The position numbers and the translations under genes are program-made. This document shows, piece by piece, positions 1-7,139 of a stretch of DNA of 25,191 nt. The DNA comes from a virus. Under the pieces are notes generated by a model that made no database searches, was not told the DNA's origin, and was given only the letters and a program-made list of their open reading frames with translations. The stretch covers positions 1-25,191 of IMG/VR virus record IMGVR_UViG_3300032240_000972; one strand, given 5' to 3'. The stretch's first letter is position 1. The number at the start of each line of letters is the position of its first letter.

Positions 1-222
1 ATAGATGTTACGAGTCAAGCAGTCTAGCTGAACTAACTTTTCTTTTACTGTCATGGTTGACATGGAGTTGTCGGCTATATACTCTTCGTTCATACGAGAG
101 AGTTTGGTGCTGGTAATACTCACCAACATTGCAATCACTAAAACGAAACTGAGTGATTTAAACAATGCTTTAAATACCAAGGTCCATTTCGATTGGATAC
201 TATTTGATAATGTTTGTTCCAT
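1..222 (-). CDS. Membrane protein of unknown function, C-terminus cut by window edge
   Basis: The reading frame opens with ATG at 220-222 and stays open for 74 codons to the left edge, so only the N-terminal part is visible. A purine-rich ribosome site (AAAGGAATG) lies about 8 nt upstream, and an overlapping upstream ATG in another frame closes after ten codons, which supports this start. The protein begins MEQTLSNSIQSKW and has one clear hydrophobic segment at about residues 21-37 (FKSLSFVLVIAMLVSI), followed by a polar stretch. This fits an inner-membrane protein with a short cytoplasmic N-terminus. I recognise no family. A small plus-strand frame over the same bases is a shadow of this gene. 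Confidence 0.7.
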   Translation of the reverse strand, partial: MEQTLSNSIQSKWTLVFKALFKSLSFVLVIAMLVSITSTKLSRMNEEYIADNSMSTMTVKEKLVQLDCLTRNIY

Positions 223-362
223 TATTTTTCATTCCTTTCAAAGTCTGTAGTTTTATATAACTAGGAAAAGCAGGACAAAAGTACTACTATAACCCGTAAT
301 AAGCTGTTATTATACGGGATATTTCAATAAAAATCAAGTTTTATTGGGTTTTTACTAACCGT
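223..362 (-). promoter_or_regulatory. Intergenic gap with two tandem hairpins
   Basis: This is the longest non-coding gap in the window. It lies between the stop of the 574-residue protein and the start of the truncated membrane protein. It holds an imperfect hairpin at 293-318 (CCCGTAATAA, loop GCTG, TTATTATACGGG) and an 8-bp perfect AT-rich hairpin at 325-346 (CAATAAAA, 6-nt loop, TTTTATTG). Read on the minus strand, neither is followed by a strong U-run, so termination or RNA processing is only possible. A weak sigma70-like TTGTCC...TATAAA pair downstream could restart transcription. Confidence 0.4.
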
Positions 363-2087
363 TTAAAGGTTAGGCGCCTTTCCAAGTTGGGCAACTGGAT
401 TCTGGATATTCTGACTGGTGCTATCCTTGATCGAGTTCAATTTATCAATGTTACGACCTTCAACCAGTGCGGCACGAATTTTGTCTCCGTATTCATCTGA
501 TTGACAAATGTCATTGATAAACTTGTAAGTTCCAAGTTTTCCCACATCCAGACCAAGTCCGTGTAGCTGTTGAGCAAAGGCCAAGGCCAATGTGGTGTTG
601 CTTGGAATAGGATATGTAAAATCTACGCCAGCTTTTTTCATTAAATCTTGCTCATTGATCAAATGATTTATGCTAGCGAGCCAAGCTGTGTTGGCCTGCG
701 TGTACATATCTTTAGTAGTTGAGTCTGTGGCAATTTGAGATATCTTTGTTTGTAGACTTGTCAAGTCGCTGGCAATAGGAGTAGCATAAGCGCCAGGCAC
801 TGGTGGTGGACCCGAAACCCCAGGTACATAGGTTGCAATGTTTGTTTCAATTTTTTTCAGCAAGGCAACAATTTGTTGCCCCAAGGTTGTGTTTAAGATT
901 TTTGAATTAATAATTGCAACGTTTGCAAGATTATTTAAATGCCCGTCGCCGCTGATTGCTCCAAAGTAATCTGGAATAATTGGATTACCAAAAGGTCCTG
1001 ATCCTGCACCAACTTGTTTTGCGATTAGAGAATTGCTTGCCGATGAAACCACAGTGGCATTTGCAGATACCGCAGAGTTTCCTGATCCTGCCACACCACT
1101 ATTAGTCAGTGGTATAGTTTGAATAGTTTTTAAGAAAGCAATAGTATCGGCTGGAGTAGCGAACCTACCACCATATGTTCCTAGTAGGTCTCCCAATGAT
1201 TGCATGTCTGTTAGATTGTATTTTTTTAATACGTCTGCTTTAAGCATCTTTGTAATGTCCATTACATCTAACAAAGACGCAATCATTGCACCCGGTAAAG
1301 GAGTGTATCCAACTGTGGAAATTATTTTTTGTAAATCAGTACCAGTTATCTGTTTAAGAACAGAATTAATAACGTTGGGATTTGTTGTTGGTGCATTGGT
1401 CGCATCAATTCCCAATGCAGTTAATTTATCCTGTAGTCCACCGGTGGCACCCAAGCTCAACGATATAAGATTGTTGACTAGATATCCTGGATTGCCAATT
1501 AGCTTATAGTTGTTCCAATCAAACACTGAACCAAAACCTTTGATGCCGTCAAGATCAACTCCGGCAGTACCAATGCCGTTGCTGGCCACATCGCTAACAC
1601 TTTTATAACCAGCGCCTAAATCACCAATGGCAGTATTTCCGGTGGTAGTTGATACTCCCAAGAATTGACATGCCATATAAGCAGAACTTTGGCATTGACT
1701 AAACCGCGTCAGAAAAGCACTGTATCCGCCACTCATATGTGCGTTGCCTACATTGCCCAGCAACGATGTATATGGGCTCACTGCAATGTTGGCAATAGTA
1801 GCAGTAGTTGTTTTTCCTAGTATAGGTGCCACGTTGGTCTGCAACGAAGTAACTAGTTCTGCTGGCACTTGATTGGTTAAGAACCCGCAAGTGACGTTTC
1901 CTAAATTGGCAATAGTTGCTAGGTCGGCTTGGTCACCAATGTTGGCAGTGATGATGTTGCGGATGTTGGCATAGAGACCAGACGTAGACACATTAGAAAA
2001 TGTAGCTACCAGGTTAGGATTAACTCCCAATCCTTGATTTGATAATAGGCCTGCGGATGCGGCAACAGTTATGGCAGTCAATGACAT
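363..2087 (-). CDS. Large putative virion or baseplate-associated protein
   Basis: This 574-residue protein starts at ATG 2087 with a good ribosome site (GCAGGATAAACC). The site overlaps the stop of the PAAR gene, which suggests translational coupling. The sequence is rich in Ala, Asn, Thr, Gly, Ser, Leu and Ile and has few charged residues, as in many phage structural proteins. It has no signal peptide, no clear membrane helix and no enzymatic motif I can recognise. Its position directly after the PAAR tip gene suggests a role at the baseplate or spike. A cargo protein delivered by the spike is another possibility. Function is inferred from context only. Confidence 0.75.
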   Translation of the reverse strand: MSLTAITVAASAGLLSNQGLGVNPNLVATFSNVSTSGLYANIRNIITANIGDQADLATIANLGNVTCGFLTNQVPAELVTSLQTNVAPILGKTTTATIANIAVSPYTSLLGNVGNAHMSGGYSAFLTRFSQCQSSAYMACQFLGVSTTTGNTAIGDLGAGYKSVSDVASNGIGTAGVDLDGIKGFGSVFDWNNYKLIGNPGYLVNNLISLSLGATGGLQDKLTALGIDATNAPTTNPNVINSVLKQITGTDLQKIISTVGYTPLPGAMIASLLDVMDITKMLKADVLKKYNLTDMQSLGDLLGTYGGRFATPADTIAFLKTIQTIPLTNSGVAGSGNSAVSANATVVSSASNSLIAKQVGAGSGPFGNPIIPDYFGAISGDGHLNNLANVAIINSKILNTTLGQQIVALLKKIETNIATYVPGVSGPPPVPGAYATPIASDLTSLQTKISQIATDSTTKDMYTQANTAWLASINHLINEQDLMKKAGVDFTYPIPSNTTLALAFAQQLHGLGLDVGKLGTYKFINDICQSDEYGDKIRAALVEGRNIDKLNSIKDSTSQNIQNPVAQLGKAPNL

Positions 2088-2090
2088 GGT

Positions 2091-2372
2091 TTATCCTGCA
2101 TTTACATCGCCGCTGGCGCTTGCCATACTATGACCACAACTGTTGGCAGAGCCAAGCGTGGCCACCGCCCGGCCACCGGCAATAACATCACTGGACCCCG
2201 ATGTTATAACAGCCGCATCATGTGGTGGGTGCGGTCTTCCCCAAGGTGCATGTGGACTAATTTTACTACCAATTACTGCAATCGGTTGGCCGTTGACAAT
2301 AACGTCATTGACTCCATCAATAACGCTACCGCCTGTTTGGTTTATATCCCCTATTTTACATACACCCGGCAT
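2091..2372 (-). CDS. PAAR-motif spike-tip protein
   Basis: This 93-residue protein has the layout of PAAR proteins, which cap the membrane-piercing spike of contractile tails (T4 gp5.4) and of type VI secretion. Visible features are GDINQTGG near residues 8-15, VNGQPIAVIGS at 26-36, histidines 41, 48 and 51 in a His/Pro-rich loop, a GS-V-GG-AVATLGS repeat at 59-75 and SCGHS at 78-82. Zinc in this fold is usually held by three histidines and one cysteine, which here are probably His41, His48 or His51, Cys79 and perhaps His81. The ribosome site TTAAGGATATTCG precedes ATG 2372. It sits between the Sm-like gene and the large putative virion gene. Confidence 0.9.
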   Translation of the reverse strand: MPGVCKIGDINQTGGSVIDGVNDVIVNGQPIAVIGSKISPHAPWGRPHPPHDAAVITSGSSDVIAGGRAVATLGSANSCGHSMASASGDVNAG

Positions 2373-2381
2373 CGAATATCC

Positions 2382-2672
2382 TTAAATTAATTTAATTCCA
2401 GATGTTGCTTCCATAAATTGTTTGGCAAAATCTGCGTCTGTTGGTTCGGCTACTGTTACTGTAGACTTTGACAATTTAATGTCTTTGTCGGGATTGACAG
2501 TAAACAAGTATGGCATTAGGCCTGGTCCTTTTGGTCCCATACCAATTACCTGTATCTTGGTAAGTTTGTAATGTGCATCTGTTTCTTCTTCTAACCTGGC
2601 AACTAGTTCTTCGCCTGATGTCAGTTTAAGAGTAATGACTTCGCCTACTGTGATGCCTTTTGAAATTAACAT
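2382..2672 (-). CDS. Small conserved phage protein with Sm/SH3-like N-terminus
   Basis: This 96-residue protein starts at ATG 2672 after the strong site AAAAGGATAAT. Its first half has a pattern of short strands (GEVITLKLTSGEELVARLEEE) typical of Sm/SH3-like small barrels. A Gly/Pro-rich loop (GMGPKGPGLMPYLF) and a helical C-terminus (DADFAKQFMEATSG) follow. As I recall it, a protein of this shape occurs in many marine T4-like phages without an assigned role. The barrel is inferred from the strand pattern alone. RNA binding, as in Hfq-like proteins, and a structural role are both possible. Confidence 0.7.
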   Translation of the reverse strand: MLISKGITVGEVITLKLTSGEELVARLEEETDAHYKLTKIQVIGMGPKGPGLMPYLFTVNPDKDIKLSKSTVTVAEPTDADFAKQFMEATSGIKLI

Positions 2673-2673
2673 A

Positions 2674-2919
2674 TTATCCTTTTAGTGTTTGAAAAAATTC
2701 TGCTGGTTGTTTTGCTAGGCCTTGGAATCCACCAGCAACCAGCAACTTGCCGTCTTGATATATTTGAGGAACTGTGCGATGACCCTCGCCAACAATAAAC
2801 TCTCGAGCTTCAGAGTTTTCGTCTATTTTAATTTCTTCAAACACAATGTCTCGACTTTTCAGCAAGGCCTTGGCTTGATCGCAATAGGGACATTGATTTT
2901 TGCTATATACTGTGATCAT
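2674..2919 (-). CDS. grx: Glutaredoxin
   Basis: This 81-residue glutaredoxin is a thiol-disulfide oxidoreductase that would reduce the phage ribonucleotide reductase after each turnover. It begins MITVYSKNQCPYCDQAK, with the dithiol active site CPYC at residues 10-13. The cis-proline motif TVPQIY and the GG glutathione-binding turn (VAGGFQGL) are also present. I chose ATG 2919 because it begins the thioredoxin fold and falls one base after the stop of the upstream gene (TAA-C-ATG). A longer frame back to 3003 would add 28 residues that overlap that gene and match nothing in the family. Its place in the nrdA-nrdB operon fits its role. Confidence 0.93.
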   Translation of the reverse strand: MITVYSKNQCPYCDQAKALLKSRDIVFEEIKIDENSEAREFIVGEGHRTVPQIYQDGKLLVAGGFQGLAKQPAEFFQTLKG

Positions 2920-2920
2920 G

Positions 2921-3223
2921 TTATACTTCTGTAGGTTCGTCAATGATTTGTGTCTGTGTTTCTTTATGATAACGTTTGGCATACCCAAGCCAAACAGGAT
3001 CATTGTAGCTAAGGCGTGTGTCGTTATCTTTCCATATTTGTGACATACCGTCGCGAACCAGGTCCCCTGCAGTTTCAGCCTGATCCCAATTGTTCATTTG
3101 ACGAGTATGAGATGCAGTAAATTCTTCTTTTTGATCTGCAGGTAAAGAGTCGGCCCACTGTACTATAGTTATAGGAGTTACACCTTCGGGCCATGCTAGT
3201 TGGGGTGAATGTTTGATTGCCAT
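2921..3223 (-). CDS. Hypothetical protein in the nrd operon
   Basis: This 100-residue protein is of unknown function. I chose the start at ATG 3223 (MAIKHSPQLAWPEG), one base after the nrdB stop, in the same TAA-C-ATG arrangement as the gene downstream. The longer frame to 3280 would overlap nrdB by 56 nt. The product is soluble and acidic, with several Trp residues (WPEG, WADS, NNWDQAE, QIWKDND, VWLGYAK), and has no membrane segment or known catalytic motif. Its position between nrdB and glutaredoxin suggests co-expression with dNTP synthesis, but nothing in the sequence proves a functional link. Confidence 0.75.
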   Translation of the reverse strand: MAIKHSPQLAWPEGVTPITIVQWADSLPADQKEEFTASHTRQMNNWDQAETAGDLVRDGMSQIWKDNDTRLSYNDPVWLGYAKRYHKETQTQIIDEPTEV

Positions 3224-3224
3224 G

Positions 3225-4349
3225 TTATAAACTAAATCCTTTAAATGTATTTGAATCAACGTCTTGTTTAGTTCCGCCAATTACGTATGTTGTAATTTCT
3301 GTTTCTTGTGGAGCAACTTGTACTTCACTGCCTGCGATCCACTTTTGTGTCCAGGGCAACGGGTTGCTACCAACCTTGATACCACAACTTAATCCCACTG
3401 CTGTCATACGCTTGCATGTTAACCAATCAACATAATCACTCAGCAGTTGTGTATTTAAGCCTATCATTGAGCCGTCCTTAAACAAATATTTTGCCCAATT
3501 TTTTTCTTGCTCGGCCGCTTGTAAGTATATTTTTTCACATTCGGCCTTTGTTTCTTCTTTGATCTTGGCAAAGTCTGGGTCATCGGTTGGAAGAATCTTA
3601 AGTAGTGTTTGTGTGAATGCCAGGTGCAGATTTTCGTCACGTGCAATCAGCTTAATAATCTTGGCATTACCTTCCATCTTCTTAAGTTCAGCAAATGCCC
3701 AACTGCAAGCAAAACTAACATAGAAGCGAATACCTTCTAATGCATTTTCACTAGTGATAGCCAACCACAATTTCTTTTTAAGATCATACATATCAACAAC
3801 AATTTCTTTGCCATTGACGGTATGTGTACCTTCGCCCAATACACGGAACCATTGACTTGCTTCAATGCAATCATCGTAGTACTTGCTAATGTCTGTGGCA
3901 CAGGCAACAATTTCTTCCAAATCCATTAGCTCATTGAACACAACGCTAGGATCACTGTAGACATTGCGAATGATATGTGTATAACTACGCGAATGAATAG
4001 TTTCATTGAATGCCCAAGTTTCGATCCAGGTTTCTAATTCTGGAATAGTAGCCAGTGGCAAGAAAGCCAAATTGGGACTGCGGCCTTGCACACTATCCAG
4101 TAGAATCTGGCGTTTTAGATTACTGGTAAAAATGTGTTGCTCAAAGTCAGTTAGTTCTTTGAAGTCTTTGGCATCACGCATAACATCAACTTCTTCCGGA
4201 CGCCAAAAGAAGCCCAACTGTTTGTCTGTTAGTTTGTCAAATTGTCGATACTTTAGTACATCATAACGTTGAATTGCTGGGGTACCATTTGTGTCAAGAA
4301 ATGCCAGTGATTTGGTGTGGTCTATTTTTTTAATATTAAAAACGCTCAT
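3225..4349 (-). CDS. nrdB: Ribonucleoside-diphosphate reductase class Ia, beta subunit
   Basis: This is the radical-generating subunit (R2) of aerobic ribonucleotide reductase, which pairs with NrdA to make dNTPs for phage replication. The 374-residue length is normal. All diiron and radical residues can be placed one position later than in E. coli: Asp85 (ILLDSVQGRSP), Glu116 and His119 (ETIHSRSY), radical Tyr123, Glu205 (ALEGIRFY), Glu239 and His242 (RDENLHLAF). The C-terminal tail NTFKGFSL is the flexible peptide that docks on the alpha subunit. The ribosome site TAAGGAAAAT precedes ATG 4349, and the gene follows nrdA by 10 nt. It appears intact and active. Confidence 0.97.
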   Translation of the reverse strand: MSVFNIKKIDHTKSLAFLDTNGTPAIQRYDVLKYRQFDKLTDKQLGFFWRPEEVDVMRDAKDFKELTDFEQHIFTSNLKRQILLDSVQGRSPNLAFLPLATIPELETWIETWAFNETIHSRSYTHIIRNVYSDPSVVFNELMDLEEIVACATDISKYYDDCIEASQWFRVLGEGTHTVNGKEIVVDMYDLKKKLWLAITSENALEGIRFYVSFACSWAFAELKKMEGNAKIIKLIARDENLHLAFTQTLLKILPTDDPDFAKIKEETKAECEKIYLQAAEQEKNWAKYLFKDGSMIGLNTQLLSDYVDWLTCKRMTAVGLSCGIKVGSNPLPWTQKWIAGSEVQVAPQETEITTYVIGGTKQDVDSNTFKGFSL

Positions 4350-4359
4350 TTTATTTTCC

Positions 4360-6663
4360 TTAGATTACACAACTGTCGCAGTCTTCTTGACTAGCAAGTA
4401 CCGGCTCTAGTGATGTTGTTTTTGCTGATAATTTATCAATGTCAACTTCTCCTTGACCATCATGTGTGTTAAAGTAATATAGCTGTTTGCCACCATACTT
4501 GTAAAATTGAATAACGTCTTTGAGCATGTCGCTCAATGGAATTTTTTCATCTTCATAGAAACGAGGATTGTATGAAGTATTGACGCTGATACCTTGGTCA
4601 ATGTACTTCTGTAGTATGGCGCAAAGATTCATATAGCCTTCAGGACTCTTTTGGTCCCACAATAATTCGTATTTGTTCTTTAGTCGACGATATTCAGGCA
4701 CAACTTGTTTAAGTACGCCATGCTTACTTTGTTTAACACTGACATGACTACGTGGTGGTTCGATGCCATTGGTTGCATTACTGATTTGCGCCGATGTTTC
4801 TGCCGGCATCAAGGCCATCAAGGTAGCATTACGTATGCCAGTTGATAGTATCTGTTCACGCAAGGCACGCCAGTTCATACGCTCTTGATGTGGTACCAAC
4901 TCATCAACTTCACGTTTACGTGTGTCAATAGGCAAGCGGCCATCTATATACTTCAAGTCTGTCCATCGTGTGCAAGGACCCTGCTCTTGTGCCAGGTCTG
5001 CAGATGCCTTGATCAAGTAATAACTCCAAGCTTCTGCATACTCATCTACTAGAGCCAATGCGCGAGGATCACTGTAACTGACATCATTCTTGGCCAGGAA
5101 GTAGGCAAAATTAATAATGCCAACGCCGAGAGGTCTGAACTCTTGTGTAGCTAGTTCTGCCGCACGTACAGGATAGTTTTGATAACTTAGCAATGCATCC
5201 AATCCACGAACTGCCAGTGTACAGGCTTTTTCAAAGTCTGCGGGCTGTTTAACATTACCCCAATTAATAGCACTCAGGGTACACAATGCAATACGACCCA
5301 ACTCGTCATTGACGTCGTTCAACGGGCGAGTAGGCAAGTCAATTTCACAGCAGAGATTGCTCATCTTGATGGGCGCAACTTCTTCTTTGAACGGACTGTG
5401 AGTATTTGCATGGTCCACGTTTTGCAAATAAACACGACCAGTGTCTTTGCGTTCTTGCATAAAGCGACTGAACAGGTCAATTGCTTTAAAAGTCTTTTTA
5501 CGAATCTTGGTGTTACGTTCTGCCTTTTCATACAGCTCTTTGAAACGCTCTTGGTTGTTAAAGAATGCTTCGTACATTTCTGGTACGTCATGGGGACTAA
5601 AACAGGTAATATCGCCACCAGAAATGAGTCTTTCATACATTAATTTGTTGAATTGAACCCCATAATCCATGTGACGTACTCTGTTATCCTCTGTGCCTTT
5701 GTTATTCTTTAATACAAGAAGGTCTTCAATTTCCAGGTGCCAGACAGGATAGTACAAGGTAGCGGCGCCGTTACGCACCCCGCCTTGACTGCAACTACGT
5801 GTTGCCGATTGAAATAACTTGTAGAATGGCACTACACCTGTATGGTATGCATCACCGGAACGAATAGGAGATCCCAATGCACGGATACGGCCTGCGCCAA
5901 TGCCAATACCGGCCTTTTGACTAACGTATTTTACTATTGCGCTAGAAGTAGCGTTAATGGAATCCAAACTATCATCAGACTCAATAAGAACACAACTACT
6001 GAATTGTTTTTGCGGTGTTCGTACACCAGCCATAACAGGGGTAGGTAAACTAATGTCACCAAGGCTTGTAGCATCATAATAGTCCTTTACCCAGCGCAAG
6101 CGGGTTTCTTTAGGATATGTTTGGAATAGCGTGGCCGCAATCAACATATAGGAAATCTGTGGCGTTTCAAAAATTTGTCCTGTAACGCGATTCTGTACCA
6201 GATATTTTCCGCGCCATTGCTCCATGGCCACGTAGGTGAAATTTTCATCACGCTCATGATGAATGTAACTGTCCAAGGTGTTCCACTCGTCTGTGGTGTA
6301 GGCTTCTAATAGTCCGCGGTCATAAAAACCAAGTTCAACATTGCGTTGAACTAATTTTAACAAGGACCATGGTTGATAACTGCTGTAAACCTGTTTACGC
6401 AGATGATAGTTAATGAGACGACCAGCTACATATTGGTAGTTTGGTGTTTCTTCTGAAATTAAGTCTGCGGCCGATTTAATCAAGGTTTCTTGGATATCTG
6501 CTGTTTTAATTCCGTTATAAAATTGTATATGACTTTTGATTTCTACTTCGCTTGCGCTAACTCCTGTAATACCCTGGGTAGCCCAAAATACCACTTTATG
6601 TAACTTCTCCAAATTGAGATCTTCCAATTGACCTTCTCTTTTTGTAACTTTTATTTGACTCAT
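4360..6663 (-). CDS. nrdA: Ribonucleoside-diphosphate reductase class Ia, alpha subunit
   Basis: This 767-residue catalytic subunit reduces ribonucleoside diphosphates. An N-terminal ATP-cone (about residues 3-90, beginning IKVTKREGQLEDLNLEKLH) should give allosteric dATP control. The active site is complete: Cys224 (FSSCVLIE) and Cys461 (ALCTLSAINWGN) form the redox pair, with Asn436, Cys438 and Glu440 in SNLCCEI and the radical-transfer pair Tyr729-Tyr730 (QLYYFN). The motif MALMPAETSAQISNATNGIE is nearly identical to E. coli NrdA. The last residues, DCDSCVI, carry the Cys762/Cys765 shuttle re-reduced by glutaredoxin or thioredoxin. The ribosome site AGAAGG precedes ATG 6663. The gene leads an operon of nrdA, nrdB, an unknown gene and grx. 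Confidence 0.97.
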   Translation of the reverse strand: MSQIKVTKREGQLEDLNLEKLHKVVFWATQGITGVSASEVEIKSHIQFYNGIKTADIQETLIKSAADLISEETPNYQYVAGRLINYHLRKQVYSSYQPWSLLKLVQRNVELGFYDRGLLEAYTTDEWNTLDSYIHHERDENFTYVAMEQWRGKYLVQNRVTGQIFETPQISYMLIAATLFQTYPKETRLRWVKDYYDATSLGDISLPTPVMAGVRTPQKQFSSCVLIESDDSLDSINATSSAIVKYVSQKAGIGIGAGRIRALGSPIRSGDAYHTGVVPFYKLFQSATRSCSQGGVRNGAATLYYPVWHLEIEDLLVLKNNKGTEDNRVRHMDYGVQFNKLMYERLISGGDITCFSPHDVPEMYEAFFNNQERFKELYEKAERNTKIRKKTFKAIDLFSRFMQERKDTGRVYLQNVDHANTHSPFKEEVAPIKMSNLCCEIDLPTRPLNDVNDELGRIALCTLSAINWGNVKQPADFEKACTLAVRGLDALLSYQNYPVRAAELATQEFRPLGVGIINFAYFLAKNDVSYSDPRALALVDEYAEAWSYYLIKASADLAQEQGPCTRWTDLKYIDGRLPIDTRKREVDELVPHQERMNWRALREQILSTGIRNATLMALMPAETSAQISNATNGIEPPRSHVSVKQSKHGVLKQVVPEYRRLKNKYELLWDQKSPEGYMNLCAILQKYIDQGISVNTSYNPRFYEDEKIPLSDMLKDVIQFYKYGGKQLYYFNTHDGQGEVDIDKLSAKTTSLEPVLASQEDCDSCVI

Positions 6664-6674
6664 TGATGTACCTT

Positions 6675-7124
6675 CTAATATTTTTCAAGTTGCAACTGTT
6701 CGGCTGTAAACTTATGTTCTAACTTCAGTGTTTTTTCTAAGTGTTCTTTATTTACAACCTGACCGTCAATCAAATTAAGGATATATTTTCCCTGATCGAT
6801 ATAGACTAAATTGTAATTATAATTTGTTTTTGTATCTTGATAGATTCTTAATTCAAATGTATGCTCTTTTCCGTGACGTGTAAAGTATATAGTATACAGC
6901 ATTCCAAGCGACTTTGCAATATCACAGTAATAATTTTCTGTCAACAGTTCCCACGGATCTGGCCATTTTGACAGATCGTCTGGGTCTAAATAATAAGGAG
7001 AAAAAGGACAGTCGCGCCAAAGCGCACTGACAGATGCCAGTGCTAGTTCAATGGGTGCCGCTTCTAGAGTTGATCGAAAGTCACGCCAACGAACAATACG
7101 CTCGTTTGCTTCAAGTTTCCACAT
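6675..7124 (-). CDS. Hypothetical protein between tail spike and nrdA
   Basis: This 149-residue protein has no family I can name. It begins MWKLEANERIVRWRDFRSTL, has a Trp/Pro/Tyr-rich middle (FSPYYLDPDDLSKWPDPWELL), a strand-rich second half and a charged helical C-terminus (EHLEKTLKLEHKFTAEQLQLEKY). No membrane segment or catalytic motif is visible. The start at ATG 7124 has no good Shine-Dalgarno sequence and follows the tail-spike stop by 15 nt, so it may depend on coupled translation. A chaperone for the spike is conceivable from position only. Confidence 0.75.
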   Translation of the reverse strand: MWKLEANERIVRWRDFRSTLEAAPIELALASVSALWRDCPFSPYYLDPDDLSKWPDPWELLTENYYCDIAKSLGMLYTIYFTRHGKEHTFELRIYQDTKTNYNYNLVYIDQGKYILNLIDGQVVNKEHLEKTLKLEHKFTAEQLQLEKY

Positions 7125-7139
7125 TGATAAAATTTAAAG

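Noticed and set aside
53-250. Plus-strand reading frame of 65 codons
   Set aside because: It lies antisense to the truncated membrane-protein gene at 1-222, which has a good ribosome site and a coherent hydrophobic segment. The plus frame has neither.
2920-3280. Longer forms of glutaredoxin (to 3003) and of the 100-residue protein (to 3280)
   Set aside because: The extensions only run back through the upstream genes. Internal ATG codons one base after the upstream stops give family-like N-termini.
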